A DNA stretch of 64,000 nt from Lachnospiraceae bacterium (GCA_015057525.1 SVEE01000010.1:18814-82813); one strand, 5' to 3'. Counted from the first letter of the stretch, positions 53,150 through 62,940 are shown. The notes: generated from the letters alone by a model not told the origin. Made by a program: numbers and translations.

Positions 53150-55942
53150 TTATACACTTTCTCTGCGTATATCTTCAAGGATATTTTGTGATTTTTCTGC
53201 CTTGAACGATATAAATGTTATTACAAATACCGCAACAATTGTAATTGCAATAGACAGTATATATATATCCCATGGAATAGGTAATTTTATATAACCATAT
53301 AACCCTACGAGTTTATTTTTTATAAGTATTATAACTGGTGTTGCAATTACGACACCTATCAAAATACCTCTAGTTAAAATTCCTATACACTCATGTAAGA
53401 GCATTTTACCAAACTGCTTATCTGTCATACCCATTGATCTTAATATGCCATATTCCTTCTTCTGAGTAGTGATTCTACCCTTAATCGAATTATATAAATT
53501 GAGCATACAAATTACTGATGTAAGTACCACAAAGCATATGAGGAGAATTCTAATAACTGAATTAATTGCCTTAGAAATATTTTCCATATCAAGAGCAGCA
53601 CCACTGTAAACAAAAAGCTGTGCATTATTATCTGAGTTCATTGTCATAAGTGCCATATCCCCAAGCTGTTTATAAAGTTCACAATCCGTATTATTAAATT
53701 TTACATACATAACTTTTGAAATATTTGTATATCCTTCTTCTACGCAGGCTGAAATTTCATCCATTTCCATAATTGTCTCAATATCTGTTATAACCCAAAT
53801 CGTATGTGAGTGAAATACAAAGTAGCCTTCTAAGCTCTCGTTTGTGGCGAATCCGGCAATAGTGACAGGAAACATTTCGCTTTGCCGAGAGTCAGGATTA
53901 TAAATATTTATATCAAAGCTTTCTCCCACCTTTTTATCAGTCATCTTCTCAATCTCATAGAATTTAAAATCAGCCTCGTCACCATATCTCATATTGTCTG
54001 TTGACAGCTCACCACTTTGCACAACTATAACAGGAGCTACATTTTCATCATACATAATGCTTTCGTCCGCACCAGTCTTTTCGACAACTTCCTTGAGAGT
54101 AGCATCATCAAGACCTATTACATTAACAGTATACTGAGTTGCCCATTTTCTATTCTCTGCCTTCTCCTCCTCTGTGAGACCATATGCATCCATTATTTTT
54201 TCATCAGCTGCAAGGTACTCCTCACTAATTATAGACTGGTCTGTAACACCCATGAAGATGCCATCATAAAATTCTGTAACTCTTTCAACATTTCCATCTG
54301 CCATAAGCTGTTCCTTGATGGAGTCATACTGTTCATAATTATCGCTATAATATGAGGAAATTCCGTAATCATAGTCAAATTTTACATTCATAGTACCATC
54401 ATCAACCATAATATATGTAATCATGGTTGTAAGCATTTTTGTAGAGAAGGACGTAATAATAAGAATAATTATAAATACTGCTGCCGCACCAACTATACCT
54501 TTTGTTTTCTTCTTTTCTCTCTTAATAGAGTTGTTTGCAAGCATTCCCTCTGCACCGAAAAGCTTAATTACTCTTTCGTTAAGCTTATGTGTCTTTTTCT
54601 TTTTTGATACATTTCCTCTAATGCACTCAATAGGTCCGATTTTCCCAATTTTTCTTGCAGGTAAATAAGCTGAAATCCAAACAGTAAATACGGCAAATAT
54701 CGCTGTAAAAAGCACACCTGTAAGTGATATGTCAAGGGCAACCTTATCAATGCTTACTCCCGAATAAATCCCAAGAAATGTATCTAAATATGGTTTTATA
54801 GCCTTCATTCCAAGCTTTACCACACCAAGTCCTAAAACAAATCCTGAAGGCAATGCTAATGTAAGTAATGAAAACGCCTCATAATATACACTACTTCTCT
54901 TTTGCTTACCTGTTGCTCCTACAGATGACAACATACCAAGATATTTGCTTCTCTCGTCAAAAGATATATTAAACACATTGTAGATAAGAATAACCGATGC
55001 AATTATGATAAGAGTTACAAAGAATACTGTCATAATTAAAACCATTCGATTAATTGTATTATCTGCCGAATTGCCTGAGAAAGACAAAAGCATACCATTA
55101 TATTCTATAGTGTTATCATCACCAACTATATCATATGTATTACCATAATAATTTCCAACCTTATCTAAATCAAATGTAAGTGCTACATTAAACTCATCTG
55201 TAAGTACAAGTTCATCAACTAAAACGATTCCTGTATATGCAGCAGCCTCTTTGTTTTCGTAATTTGGTGCCTCAATAAAGCCAACCACCTCGTACTCAGC
55301 TGTAAAACCTGTCACTTCGCGTTCCTCGTAAAAATCTTTATTTGCTTCATAGTAAGGAAAACCTTGAGGTGCCTCTTTTCTTTCGCCTGGTGCAATCTCA
55401 AAGCCATAATATGGAAATATAGTTGTTTCCTTGCAAGACGCATCTTTAACAATATATCTCTTAAAGCAGTCAACAGATACAGTGTCCCCAATTTCTACAT
55501 CTGCCCCATCATTAAGAACATCTATGCTTAACACAATTTCTCCTTGGTTCTTAGGAAGTCTGCCCTCTGCAAGCTCTATATTCATAAGGTCAAAGCTTTC
55601 TTCCTCATATACCTTTATCTGCAAATATGGTCTTTCAAGATTTGCCGAAGCATCAAATTCTGTGTAGTCATAATCATCGGATATAACTATTTGTTCTACA
55701 CCATCAAGCTCTTTTAACTGGTTATATTCTTCCTTATTTATGTCATAAATACATTCATGCCATTTTCCCTTACTTTTTGCCGCAAGCTCCTGGAGATAAT
55801 TAACTGCAGTATCCTTCCCCACGAATACGCAAGTCATGAGCATTACCATAAATATTATTCCAAAAAGAGTTGTACCTGTTCTCTTTTTGTTTTTCTTCAT
55901 GTATTCCCTTGTTACCTGGTATACTATTTTTTTATTCCCCAT
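53150..55942 (-). CDS. FtsX-like ABC permease (MacB/BceB-type)
   Basis: A 930-residue permease. Two FtsX cores of about four-helix type flank large outer domains: a first outer domain at about 40-270, membrane helices around 280-420 (VLIMTVFFVTLIIIASVILI, YLGMLSSVGATGKQKRSSVY), a helix near 485, a second outer domain (about 515-765), and terminal helices (IRILLICFVVLTSVICMLNL, EYGILRSMGMTDKQFGKMLL). The paired LSSVGAT and LRSMGMT loops dock the ATPase. Eight or more helices plus big outer domains fit the lantibiotic/bacitracin-resistance class or a MacB-like exporter. GGAGGG precedes the ATG; the ATPase gene ends two bases before. Confidence 0.9.
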   Translation of the reverse strand: MGNKKIVYQVTREYMKKNKKRTGTTLFGIIFMVMLMTCVFVGKDTAVNYLQELAAKSKGKWHECIYDINKEEYNQLKELDGVEQIVISDDYDYTEFDASANLERPYLQIKVYEEESFDLMNIELAEGRLPKNQGEIVLSIDVLNDGADVEIGDTVSVDCFKRYIVKDASCKETTIFPYYGFEIAPGERKEAPQGFPYYEANKDFYEEREVTGFTAEYEVVGFIEAPNYENKEAAAYTGIVLVDELVLTDEFNVALTFDLDKVGNYYGNTYDIVGDDNTIEYNGMLLSFSGNSADNTINRMVLIMTVFFVTLIIIASVILIYNVFNISFDERSKYLGMLSSVGATGKQKRSSVYYEAFSLLTLALPSGFVLGLGVVKLGMKAIKPYLDTFLGIYSGVSIDKVALDISLTGVLFTAIFAVFTVWISAYLPARKIGKIGPIECIRGNVSKKKKTHKLNERVIKLFGAEGMLANNSIKREKKKTKGIVGAAAVFIIILIITSFSTKMLTTMITYIMVDDGTMNVKFDYDYGISSYYSDNYEQYDSIKEQLMADGNVERVTEFYDGIFMGVTDQSIISEEYLAADEKIMDAYGLTEEEKAENRKWATQYTVNVIGLDDATLKEVVEKTGADESIMYDENVAPVIVVQSGELSTDNMRYGDEADFKFYEIEKMTDKKVGESFDINIYNPDSRQSEMFPVTIAGFATNESLEGYFVFHSHTIWVITDIETIMEMDEISACVEEGYTNISKVMYVKFNNTDCELYKQLGDMALMTMNSDNNAQLFVYSGAALDMENISKAINSVIRILLICFVVLTSVICMLNLYNSIKGRITTQKKEYGILRSMGMTDKQFGKMLLHECIGILTRGILIGVVIATPVIILIKNKLVGLYGYIKLPIPWDIYILSIAITIVAVFVITFISFKAEKSQNILEDIRRESV

Positions 55943-55944
55943 TA

Positions 55945-56640
55945 TTAGTTCCCTCCAAGTACTCTTATTCTTTCGTCCTTTGTTATCTTTCCATCTTCTA
56001 TGTAGATAATTCTATCTGCCTGAAGTGCAATGCTCTCATCATGTGTTATAAGTAATAATGTCTGTTTTTGTTCCCTGTTAGAAGCTTTTAAAAGCTTCAT
56101 TATTTCCTCTCCTGTCTTTCTGTCAAGGTTTCCTGTTGGCTCATCTGCAAGAACTATTGCAGGCTTGTTAAACATTGCTCTTCCTATTGATACTCTCTGC
56201 TGCTGTCCACCACTAAGCTGACTAGGAAGATTGTTTCTTCTTTCCTCAAGTCCCAAATGTTCTACAATGTTATCAAGTCTTTCCTTATCCATTTTTCTTC
56301 CATCTAATAAATGTGGAAGCATTATATTTTCATCTACATTTAATACCGGCATAAGATTGTAAAACTGATATATTAGTCCAATTTGTCTTCTTCTAAAGAT
56401 TGCAAGTTTGTCTTCATTTAAACCATGTATATCTGTGTTCTCTATGAACACCTTTCCGCTTGTAGGTTTATCAACTCCTCCTAATATATGAAGTAATGTT
56501 GACTTTCCACTTCCTGAAGGTCCAACGATTGAAACGAATTCTCCTTTTTCTACGCTGAAGCTTACGTTGTCAAGTGCTTTAATTTTGGTGTTTCCCTCAC
56601 CATACTCCTTAGTTAAATTTTCACATCTTAATATTTCCAT
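55945..56640 (-). CDS. ABC ATPase (MacB/LolD/BceA type)
   Basis: 231 residues with every motif: Walker A VGPSGSGKSTLLHIL, Q-loop IGLIYQFYNLMPVLNVDENI, signature QLSGGQQQRVSIGRAMF, Walker B IVLADEPTGNLD and switch ITHDESIALQAD. This is the FtsX-partner subfamily. Its ribosome site (AAGGAGAAATAAT) begins 15 bases after structured repeat B, so repeat B lies in its 5' leader. It is the first gene of an exporter operon probably controlled by the downstream two-component pair. Confidence 0.94.
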   Translation of the reverse strand: MEILRCENLTKEYGEGNTKIKALDNVSFSVEKGEFVSIVGPSGSGKSTLLHILGGVDKPTSGKVFIENTDIHGLNEDKLAIFRRRQIGLIYQFYNLMPVLNVDENIMLPHLLDGRKMDKERLDNIVEHLGLEERRNNLPSQLSGGQQQRVSIGRAMFNKPAIVLADEPTGNLDRKTGEEIMKLLKASNREQKQTLLLITHDESIALQADRIIYIEDGKITKDERIRVLGGN

Positions 56641-56667
56641 ATTATTTCTCCTTCTTCTATATAGTAA

Positions 56668-56888
56668 GTATGATTAAAGAACATAGTATGACAATAGATA
56701 TAAGGTGTTTAACGCAAATAACTGCAACGTGCTGACAAACTAACCAGTAACTTCGACTAAGTCTCTCAGGAATGCCTTCGAGCCTAAGTCTTCGTAACTG
56801 TTGGATTTCGTCAGTCACTAAGAACGCAGTCGAAATATTTGCCTCAAACACCTTATATCTACCGCCATACTACGTTCTTTAATCATAC
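56668..56888 (-). repeat. Structured dispersed repeat, copy B
   Basis: A 129-nt core (56714-56842) shared with copies A and C, closed by GCAAATA/TATTTGC and enclosed by 46-nt arms (56668-56713 and 56843-56888) unique to this site. All internal arm mismatches are A/G differences that become G-U pairs in the minus-strand RNA, the strand of the exporter transcript that begins 28 bases further on. Confidence 0.9.
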
Positions 56889-56977
56889 CAGCTACGTTAT
56901 AAACATATATTAAATCCATTATATGACATATAAGTGAATTGTTGGGTGACATTTTTGTCACAAAACTTTTTTAAAAT

Positions 56978-57026
56978 AAACAGTATAAAACAGTTGACAA
57001 CAGTTTGATACTGTTATATACTGTTT
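56978..57026 (+). promoter_or_regulatory. Promoter with embedded YtrA-type operator
   Basis: TTGACA (56994-56999), a 17-base spacer and TATACT (57017-57022) make a near-consensus promoter. A perfect inverted repeat AAACAGTATA (56978-56987) / TATACTGTTT (57017-57026) brackets it. A further ATACTGT half-site is at 57008-57014, ten bases before the last one. Binding here would block RNA polymerase, as expected for the regulator encoded next. Confidence 0.8.
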
Positions 57027-57048
57027 ATCACAGGAGGATGGTTAACCT

Positions 57049-57423
57049 ATGAATCTAATTATTAATAACTCATCTATGACTCCTATCTATGAGCAGATAG
57101 TTTCACAGATGAAAGAAAAAATTATTTCCGGACAGCTCAAGCCGGATACCATGCTTCCATCTGTAAGAACTCTTTCTAAGGATTTAAGGATTAGTGCTCT
57201 TACAGTAAAGAAAGCATATGATGCAATGGAACAAGAAGGTTATATTGTTACAGTACACGGCAAAGGAAGCTTTGTTGCTAACATTAATCCTAATCTTGCC
57301 ATTGAAGAAAAACAAAAAGAAGTAGAAAAAATCTTTGAACAAGGCATTCGCTTGGGAAAAGAATGTGGTATGTCAATGGATGACATAAGGGATTTGTTCG
57401 AAGTTGTATTAAACGAATTCTAG
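57049..57423 (+). CDS. GntR-family transcriptional regulator, YtrA subfamily
   Basis: 124 residues: winged helix-turn-helix with MTPIYEQIVSQMKEKIISGQ, LPSVRTLSKDLRISALTVKK and a DAMEQEGYIVTVHGKGSFVA wing. A short 45-residue tail follows, typical of YtrA. It is the first gene of a three-gene operon with an ABC ATPase and a membrane subunit, the standard YtrA arrangement. It probably represses the operon by binding the ACAGTAT sites in its own promoter; the inducer may be a cell-wall-active compound, by analogy only. Confidence 0.93.
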   Translation: MNLIINNSSMTPIYEQIVSQMKEKIISGQLKPDTMLPSVRTLSKDLRISALTVKKAYDAMEQEGYIVTVHGKGSFVANINPNLAIEEKQKEVEKIFEQGIRLGKECGMSMDDIRDLFEVVLNEF

Positions 57424-57451
57424 ATGAAGGAAGAACTTGGAGGGATTTATA

Positions 57452-58303
57452 ATGTTATTAAAGCTAGAAAATGTAAAGAAAAATTATGGTAATTTTTCAC
57501 TTGATTGTTCAATGGAGGTTAAAAGAGGTCAGGTTACCGGTATCATAGGAAGTAACGGTGCCGGCAAAAGTACAACCTTCAAATCAATCTTAGGATTGAT
57601 TTTCCCAGATGGTGGAAATATTGAGATGTTTGGTAAGAATGTCAATGATATTTCTATTGAAGACAAGGAGAAAATAGGCGTTGTTTTAACAGAGGCTAAT
57701 GTAAATGAGTTACTTAGAGCTAAGGACCTTGTTTCAATAATGAAAGCCATGTATAAGAAGTTTTCAGCAGAGGACTATTTAAACAAATGCAAACAATATA
57801 ACATACCTATGGATAAACCTATTAAGGAATACTCAACAGGTATGAAGGCTAAGCTTAAGCTTATTCTCGCATTATCTCATGATGCTGAGCTTTTAATATT
57901 AGATGAACCTACAGCAGGTCTTGATGTTATTATGAGAAATGAATTACTGGATATGCTTAGAGATTACATGGAGGATGACAACAGAGGTATTCTTATTAGC
58001 TCACATATTTCTACTGATTTGGAAGGTATTTGTGACGACCTTTACATGATATCAGACGGAAAAATTGTTATGCACGAAGAGACAGATGTACTTCTCTCTG
58101 AATATGGAATTATAAAGGCTACTAAAGAGCAGTTTGATTCCCTCGATAAAACACATATCATTTCCGTAAAAGAAGAGAAATTTGGGTATTTATGCCTTAC
58201 AAATCAAAAAGATTTTTACATGGAGAACTATCCAAGTGTTGCCATCGAAAAGGGTAATATTGATGACTTTATTATATTAATGGTTAAAGGGGAGAGAAAA
58301 TAA
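57452..58303 (+). CDS. ABC transporter ATPase of the YtrA-linked operon
   Basis: The ATG at 57452 has GGAGGG upstream (283 aa); a TTG 15 bases earlier overlaps that site. Walker A IGSNGAGKSTTFKSIL, signature EYSTGMKAKLKLILALS (STGMK instead of SGGQ, normal for this drug-exporter group), Walker B LLILDEPTAGLD and switch LISSHISTD. A C-terminal 80-residue extension follows, as in BcrA/YtrB-like proteins. It partners the membrane protein encoded two bases later. Confidence 0.92.
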   Translation: MLLKLENVKKNYGNFSLDCSMEVKRGQVTGIIGSNGAGKSTTFKSILGLIFPDGGNIEMFGKNVNDISIEDKEKIGVVLTEANVNELLRAKDLVSIMKAMYKKFSAEDYLNKCKQYNIPMDKPIKEYSTGMKAKLKLILALSHDAELLILDEPTAGLDVIMRNELLDMLRDYMEDDNRGILISSHISTDLEGICDDLYMISDGKIVMHEETDVLLSEYGIIKATKEQFDSLDKTHIISVKEEKFGYLCLTNQKDFYMENYPSVAIEKGNIDDFIILMVKGERK

Positions 58304-58304
58304 T

Positions 58305-58985
58305 ATGAAGGGATTACTTATTAAAGATTTAAAAATCATCGCAGAGCAGAAGAAATTTTTTATAGTGGCTATTGTATTTGCTGCTTTATTTACATTGTCT
58401 GGCAACGATATAACATTTGCCGCAACTTATATAATACTTCTCACTTCTATGCTTACACTCACAACAATAAGCTATGATGAATTCAACGGTGGAATGGCAT
58501 TTCTTCTCACGTTGCCTACTACCAGAAAGCTTTATACTAAAGAAAAATATGTTTTTGCATTTATCAATCTTTTTCTTGCATGTGTATTTTCAATTTTAGT
58601 GTGTGCTTTATTCGCAGTAGCAAAAGGCACTACAATTGAGTGGGATTCCTTAATTTCAACTTGTGTAGGCAGTTGTCTTGGTATGGGCCTTATGCTGTCA
58701 ATAACCATTCCTCTTGAATTTAAATTTGGTGCAGAAAAAGGCCGTGTTGCTATGATAAGTGCTGTTGTTGCCATCACTGTAATAGGTGTTGGAATCTATA
58801 AACTCTTAACTGAAGTCTTAGATATCAATGTGAACAAACTCATCGCTGATGTATTAGCTAAGCTTCCTGCTTCAGGAAAAGGGCTTGAAGTACTACTTGT
58901 TAGTGTGATGGCTGTAGCATTAGTATTGATATTATTTATATCTTACCTCGTATCTGTTAAGATAATGAAGAAGAAAGAATTCTAG
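58305..58985 (+). CDS. ABC-2 type membrane subunit (DUF/ABC2 permease)
   Basis: A 226-residue protein with six predicted membrane helices (FFIVAIVFAALFTLS; TYIILLTSMLTLTTI; YVFAFINLFLACVFSILVCA; CVGSCLGMGLMLSITI; VAMISAVVAITVIGVGIYKL; VLLVSVMAVALVLILFISYL). It has the conserved FLLTLPTTRKLYTKEKYV cytoplasmic loop of ABC-2 (YhaP/YtrC-like) exporters. It ends the operon; repeat C begins 11 bases after the stop. Confidence 0.9.
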   Translation: MKGLLIKDLKIIAEQKKFFIVAIVFAALFTLSGNDITFAATYIILLTSMLTLTTISYDEFNGGMAFLLTLPTTRKLYTKEKYVFAFINLFLACVFSILVCALFAVAKGTTIEWDSLISTCVGSCLGMGLMLSITIPLEFKFGAEKGRVAMISAVVAITVIGVGIYKLLTEVLDINVNKLIADVLAKLPASGKGLEVLLVSVMAVALVLILFISYLVSVKIMKKKEF

Positions 58986-58996
58986 AAACAACTATC

Positions 58997-59207
58997 ATAC
59001 CACTATATAAAAATAGGCACAATAATTTATATAATAAGCAAACATTTTGAACTGCGTTTTTAGCGACTGACGAAATCCACCAGTTATGAAGACTTAGGCT
59101 CGAAGGCATTCCTGAGAGTCTTAGTCGTAATTACTGGTTAGTTTGTCAGCGCGTTGCAGTATGTTTGCGATTATATAAATTATTGTGCCTATTTTATATA
59201 GTGGTAT
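58997..59207 (+). repeat. Structured dispersed repeat, copy C (inverted relative to A and B)
   Basis: A 131-nt core (59038-59168), reverse-complement of A and B on this strand, is closed by GCAAACA/TGTTTGC and enclosed by arms of 39-41 nt (58997-59037 and 59169-59207) that match except for one or two single-base indels. It fills the whole gap between the convergent ABC permease (ends 58985) and chemoreceptor (ends 59220) genes. Confidence 0.9.
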
Positions 59208-59219
59208 ATATGAAATTCT

Positions 59220-60935
59220 TTATACTACGAACTTATCCAGCATATCACCTAGCTCACCAACAATTTCTTCGTTAATTTCTCCGTTAGCACTTACTGTCTG
59301 CATCTGTCCATATATCTTATCTGACACTTCTGCTACACTTGTGATTGTTGCTGTTTCTTGTTCTATTACATCTGTAATTGTTCTTATATGTCCTTCTATT
59401 GTATCCATGCTATCGGATAACTGTTCAGCGAGTTCGCAGAATTTTTCGAATTTATCCTTGAATTCTACTGTGTCATCATGATATGCCTCACTAATTCCTG
59501 CCATAGTATCATAATCGGCACTAATTACGTCCCTAACATATCCAACTAAATCGCTTGATATACTTACTAATTCATTTACAGTATCTACAGTGAACAGATT
59601 AATATTCTCTATCTCCATGGCAGTCTGTGTAGTAGCATCAGCCAACTTGCTAACCTCACTTGCAACAACTGCAAAACCTTTTCCACCTTCTCCAGCTCTG
59701 GCAGCTTCTATACTTGCATTGAGTGCTAACATCTGTGTCTGTTCTGATATAGCAAGTATGTCCTTTGTAAGATCTATAATTTTAGCAATCTGTTTTGATG
59801 CCTCAATTTTATCCGAAAGCACCTCAGTCATCTCACCAACAATTTCATACATACGTGCCTTAGATTCCTGGCATGTGTTTCTTGCTTCATTTGCAGACTG
59901 ACTTACGCCACTAGCATATTCTGCACCTGATTTAGTCTGAGCATATAATTCAACAGACATATTTTTGACTGTCATAGCAGCTTCCTCTATTTCTAAAATA
60001 GACTCGCTTGTATTTTGCATTGACTGGGTCATGTCATTTAAAGCATTTGAAATTTGATTTAATTCATCTGTAGCTTCTTGAAGTTCTATGTTGGTTTTAT
60101 TAGTTGCCTTCTCAAGCTTATCACCATTATCCTTAACTGAAAGCATCATATTTCTAAGCTTAAGCATAAATGAGTTGAAGCTACTTGCCACATTTTCTAT
60201 CTCATCACCACTGCGAATCTGAATTTCCTGAGTAAGGTCTCCATCTGTACCTGCAAGTTCTTCCATCTTACGATTAATAGTAAGAACATTACGAGCCATT
60301 AATCGACCCATAAGCATTGAAATAACAAAAGCTACGATTATACAGATAATTACAATGATAACTAATGTTTTAGTCATGTCATTTATTTTAGCATCAATAC
60401 TGTCTACAGAACAATCAACACCAACTATTGCAACAACATTTCCTTCACTGTCAAATATAGGTGCAAATGCACTGTAATAGCTTCCCCACTCATCAGTGGT
60501 AACCTCATCATCCATAGATGTTTCACCAGCTAAAGCTATATCTATTTTGTCGTAGGTTTCATACTCTTCACCTATAGCAGCGCCTTCCTCTGTGTCTGCA
60601 TCTATTACGAACTGAACAACTCCATCAGCTTCTCTCATAGTATATATGTACTCAATATCATCGCTTACAAGAAAACCCTTAAGCTGAGCAAGCACCACTT
60701 CATAATCCTCAGTACCCTCATCGCCTGCATGAATTCTGGCTATCTGATCACCATCTATTGTGTTTGCTGCCGACTCCGCCATAGCCATAGACTGGGCACG
60801 ACTAGCATTAAGCAAGCTGTCTTCCATATAGTTAATACTGATAACTCCTATCATAAGACTGACTACTATAGCAATCAACATAGTTGTAAGTGTTATTTTT
60901 ACCCCAAGTTTCAATCCGCGAACTTTGTTTTTCAT
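59220..60935 (-). CDS. Methyl-accepting chemotaxis protein
   Basis: A 571-residue chemoreceptor. Membrane helix about 12-34, an outer Cache-like ligand domain (about 40-185, with [20 protein letters not shown] and [20 protein letters not shown]), a second helix at about 190-212 and a HAMP domain ([17 protein letters not shown]). The long signalling coiled coil has the conserved tip [20 protein letters not shown]. The organism is therefore probably motile. Adaptation sites are not obvious. Transcribed alone. Confidence 0.95.
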   Translation of the reverse strand: MKNKVRGLKLGVKITLTTMLIAIVVSLMIGVISINYMEDSLLNASRAQSMAMAESAANTIDGDQIARIHAGDEGTEDYEVVLAQLKGFLVSDDIEYIYTMREADGVVQFVIDADTEEGAAIGEEYETYDKIDIALAGETSMDDEVTTDEWGSYYSAFAPIFDSEGNVVAIVGVDCSVDSIDAKINDMTKTLVIIVIICIIVAFVISMLMGRLMARNVLTINRKMEELAGTDGDLTQEIQIRSGDEIENVASSFNSFMLKLRNMMLSVKDNGDKLEKATNKTNIELQEATDELNQISNALNDMTQSMQNTSESILEIEEAAMTVKNMSVELYAQTKSGAEYASGVSQSANEARNTCQESKARMYEIVGEMTEVLSDKIEASKQIAKIIDLTKDILAISEQTQMLALNASIEAARAGEGGKGFAVVASEVSKLADATTQTAMEIENINLFTVDTVNELVSISSDLVGYVRDVISADYDTMAGISEAYHDDTVEFKDKFEKFCELAEQLSDSMDTIEGHIRTITDVIEQETATITSVAEVSDKIYGQMQTVSANGEINEEIVGELGDMLDKFVV

Positions 60936-61000
60936 ACCTTGTTTCTCCTTATAATTATTCTGTTTATTATATATTTATAAAATATTTTTATGTAATAAAA

Positions 61001-61055
61001 AAATTGCAATCTAACACACAATAATTATATCTTATTATATGTCAGATTACAATTT
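61001..61055 (-). terminator. Terminator of the macro-domain operon
   Basis: A 12-base stem (61001-61012 with 61044-61055), complete in the minus RNA with one G-U, is followed by TTTTTTATTACA. Confidence 0.8.
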
Positions 61056-61073
61056 ATTTTGGTGATACTATTT

Positions 61074-61601
61074 CTATATTCCGTACAAACTATTCGCCTC
61101 AATGTATTTTTGATATGTTGCTTCGTCAAAAAGAACCCATTTTACCAAACTTAATTTGTCTGGATTAGCACGAATAAATTCTGTCGCTGTTTTAATTGCT
61201 ATTTTTGCTGCTTTATCTATCGGGAAACGATAAACACCAGTTGAAATAGACGGAAATGCTATTGTTCGGATATTATTTTCCAAAGCTAGTTTCAAGGAGT
61301 TCAGATAGCAGTTTTTAAGAAGCTCTTCTTCATTGTTATCGCCTCCAAACCATATTGGTCCCGGAGTATGAATAACATACTCACAAGGAAGATTATATGC
61401 TTTTGTTATTTTTGCCTCGCCTGTTTTACAGCCATTCAAAGTCCTGCATTCTTCCAAAAGCTTAGGACCTGCTGCCCGATGGATTGCCCCGTCAACACCG
61501 CCACCACCAAGCAAGGAAGTATTTGCCGCATTAACTATAGCCTGCACGTCTGTAATTTTTGTTATGTCGCCTTTTATGCATTGAATTGTCATTTTCGCCA
61601 T
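61074..61601 (-). CDS. Macro-domain protein (O-acetyl-ADP-ribose deacetylase-like)
   Basis: 175 residues of a MacroD/YmdB-type macro domain: [20 protein letters not shown] (ADP-ribose loop 1 with the catalytic Asn and Asp), [13 protein letters not shown], and [20 protein letters not shown] (loop 2). Such enzymes remove ADP-ribose or acetyl groups from ADP-ribose adducts. The start ATG overlaps the isochorismatase stop by one base (TAATG), so the two are coupled. Last gene of the operon. Confidence 0.93.
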   Translation of the reverse strand: MAKMTIQCIKGDITKITDVQAIVNAANTSLLGGGGVDGAIHRAAGPKLLEECRTLNGCKTGEAKITKAYNLPCEYVIHTPGPIWFGGDNNEEELLKNCYLNSLKLALENNIRTIAFPSISTGVYRFPIDKAAKIAIKTATEFIRANPDKLSLVKWVLFDEATYQKYIEANSLYGI

Positions 61602-62125
61602 TACCCTCTCATTTTCTCAATCGTTTCCTCCACAGAAATACACTCCGCATATCTGCCTTTCCACATAAACTCGTTATAATACTTATAACTCTGTTCCCCC
61701 GTCATAAAAGCATTATCAAATGTAGAATTTGCATTCTCAGGAACAATCATTTTAAAACCATGCTCAAACCCACACTTGATTGTTGCATCTATACAGTAAT
61801 CTGTCTGCAATCCTACAACTACCACTGTATGAATTTTCTTTTCTTGCAGATACTCCAATAAGCCAGTACCTTTAAACGAACTGTTTACTGTCTTATCAAA
61901 TATTTTTTCATTCTTCTGAGGTTGAAAACCTTCGTATATTTCAAAACCCAGTGTTCCCTTCGTCAACTCCGCACCCACACCATCATCGTGTCTTACATAA
62001 ATAACCTCAACATTATTCTCTCTGGCTGCTGCAATTAACGTTTTAACAGAATCTTCAAATGCTTTGAAATTATATAAATCTGGTGTAGTTATTAATTTCT
62101 GTGTATCCACTACTAAAAGTATCAT
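61601..62125 (-). CDS. Cysteine hydrolase, isochorismatase-like family
   Basis: 174 residues with the catalytic triad of the family: Asp in [10 protein letters not shown], Lys in ELTKGTLG, and Cys in [20 protein letters not shown]. The bound region includes [13 protein letters not shown]. Related enzymes are nicotinamidases or amidohydrolases of small amides; the exact substrate is unknown. GAGGAG precedes the ATG. Its neighbour is a macro-domain enzyme, which would fit NAD/ADP-ribose salvage, but this link is inference. Confidence 0.9.
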   Translation of the reverse strand: MILLVVDTQKLITTPDLYNFKAFEDSVKTLIAAARENNVEVIYVRHDDGVGAELTKGTLGFEIYEGFQPQKNEKIFDKTVNSSFKGTGLLEYLQEKKIHTVVVVGLQTDYCIDATIKCGFEHGFKMIVPENANSTFDNAFMTGEQSYKYYNEFMWKGRYAECISVEETIEKMRG

Positions 62126-62139
62126 TTACGTTCTCCTCA

Positions 62140-62901
62140 TCATAGATATTTCTCAATCACACTCTGCTCCACAACCTTTTTCCCAAGCAACGTCATCGCC
62201 TGCTTCGGGCAATTATTGATGCACCTATAACACATGGTACACTGGTTATTCTGTGTCACTTTCTTATCAACAATCTTAATATTATTCATAGGACATAACA
62301 TTTCACACTTGCCACACCCTATGCACTTATCTTCATCCACACGCAGTTTATCAGAATAATTCTTAGTCTTATGTCCAAAATACAATCTTTGTCCAAAGAA
62401 ACCAGCCAAGCGATATAATATACCAATTCCCTCCCTAGTTGGTTTCCCTGCTTTCAAACGATGAACTGACCTGCTAATCTTTTGCTCCGCTTTCTTCACA
62501 AGCTCCTTGTTCTTTTCCAGCGGACGCTTCAGCACTTTTTCATCGCCTATGCTATCAGGCATTTTCAAATGCAATCCACCTATTATTTCTGCTCCATATT
62601 GCTGTAAAAGTCGCCCTAGAATTCCAGCTCCATCACCACTAAACAATCCCATTGTGGCGATAACAAAAACTTTCTTATTCTCCCAAAGTTCTTTATTTTC
62701 AATTATAAAATCACGCAGTATCTTCGGCACTGTACTATATTGCACAGGATATGCAAATACAAGCATTTCGTCGTTTTTTATTGCTTGTATAATGTTGTCA
62801 TCCTCTATAGAAAATGCTTTAGCTGTTTCATCATATTCATTACAAAAGAATTCCACTGCATATCTCGAATTGCCGGTTCCACTAAAATATATTCCTACCA
62901 T
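62140..62901 (-). CDS. EFR1-family flavodoxin/ferredoxin fusion
   Basis: A 253-residue redox protein. Residues about 1-150 form a flavodoxin-like domain with the FMN phosphate loop FSGTGNSRYAVEFF and VFAYPVQYSTVPKILRDFI. The C-terminal part has two complete 4Fe-4S motifs, CIGCGKCEMLCPMNNIKI and CTMCYRCINNCPKQAM. It matches the EFR1 family common in gut Clostridia. It probably passes electrons between ferredoxin-type and flavin partners in the cytoplasm; the partner is unknown. It lies 14 bases before the isochorismatase-like gene. Confidence 0.92.
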   Translation of the reverse strand: MVGIYFSGTGNSRYAVEFFCNEYDETAKAFSIEDDNIIQAIKNDEMLVFAYPVQYSTVPKILRDFIIENKELWENKKVFVIATMGLFSGDGAGILGRLLQQYGAEIIGGLHLKMPDSIGDEKVLKRPLEKNKELVKKAEQKISRSVHRLKAGKPTREGIGILYRLAGFFGQRLYFGHKTKNYSDKLRVDEDKCIGCGKCEMLCPMNNIKIVDKKVTQNNQCTMCYRCINNCPKQAMTLLGKKVVEQSVIEKYL

Positions 62902-62940
62902 TTATACCTCAAAACTCTCCGTCTTAAAAAACAAATCCTT

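Noticed and set aside
37069..59207. Known IS element or group II intron for the three repeats
   Set aside because: No transposase or reverse transcriptase frame, no conserved terminal repeats between copies, and no recognisable intron domain V.
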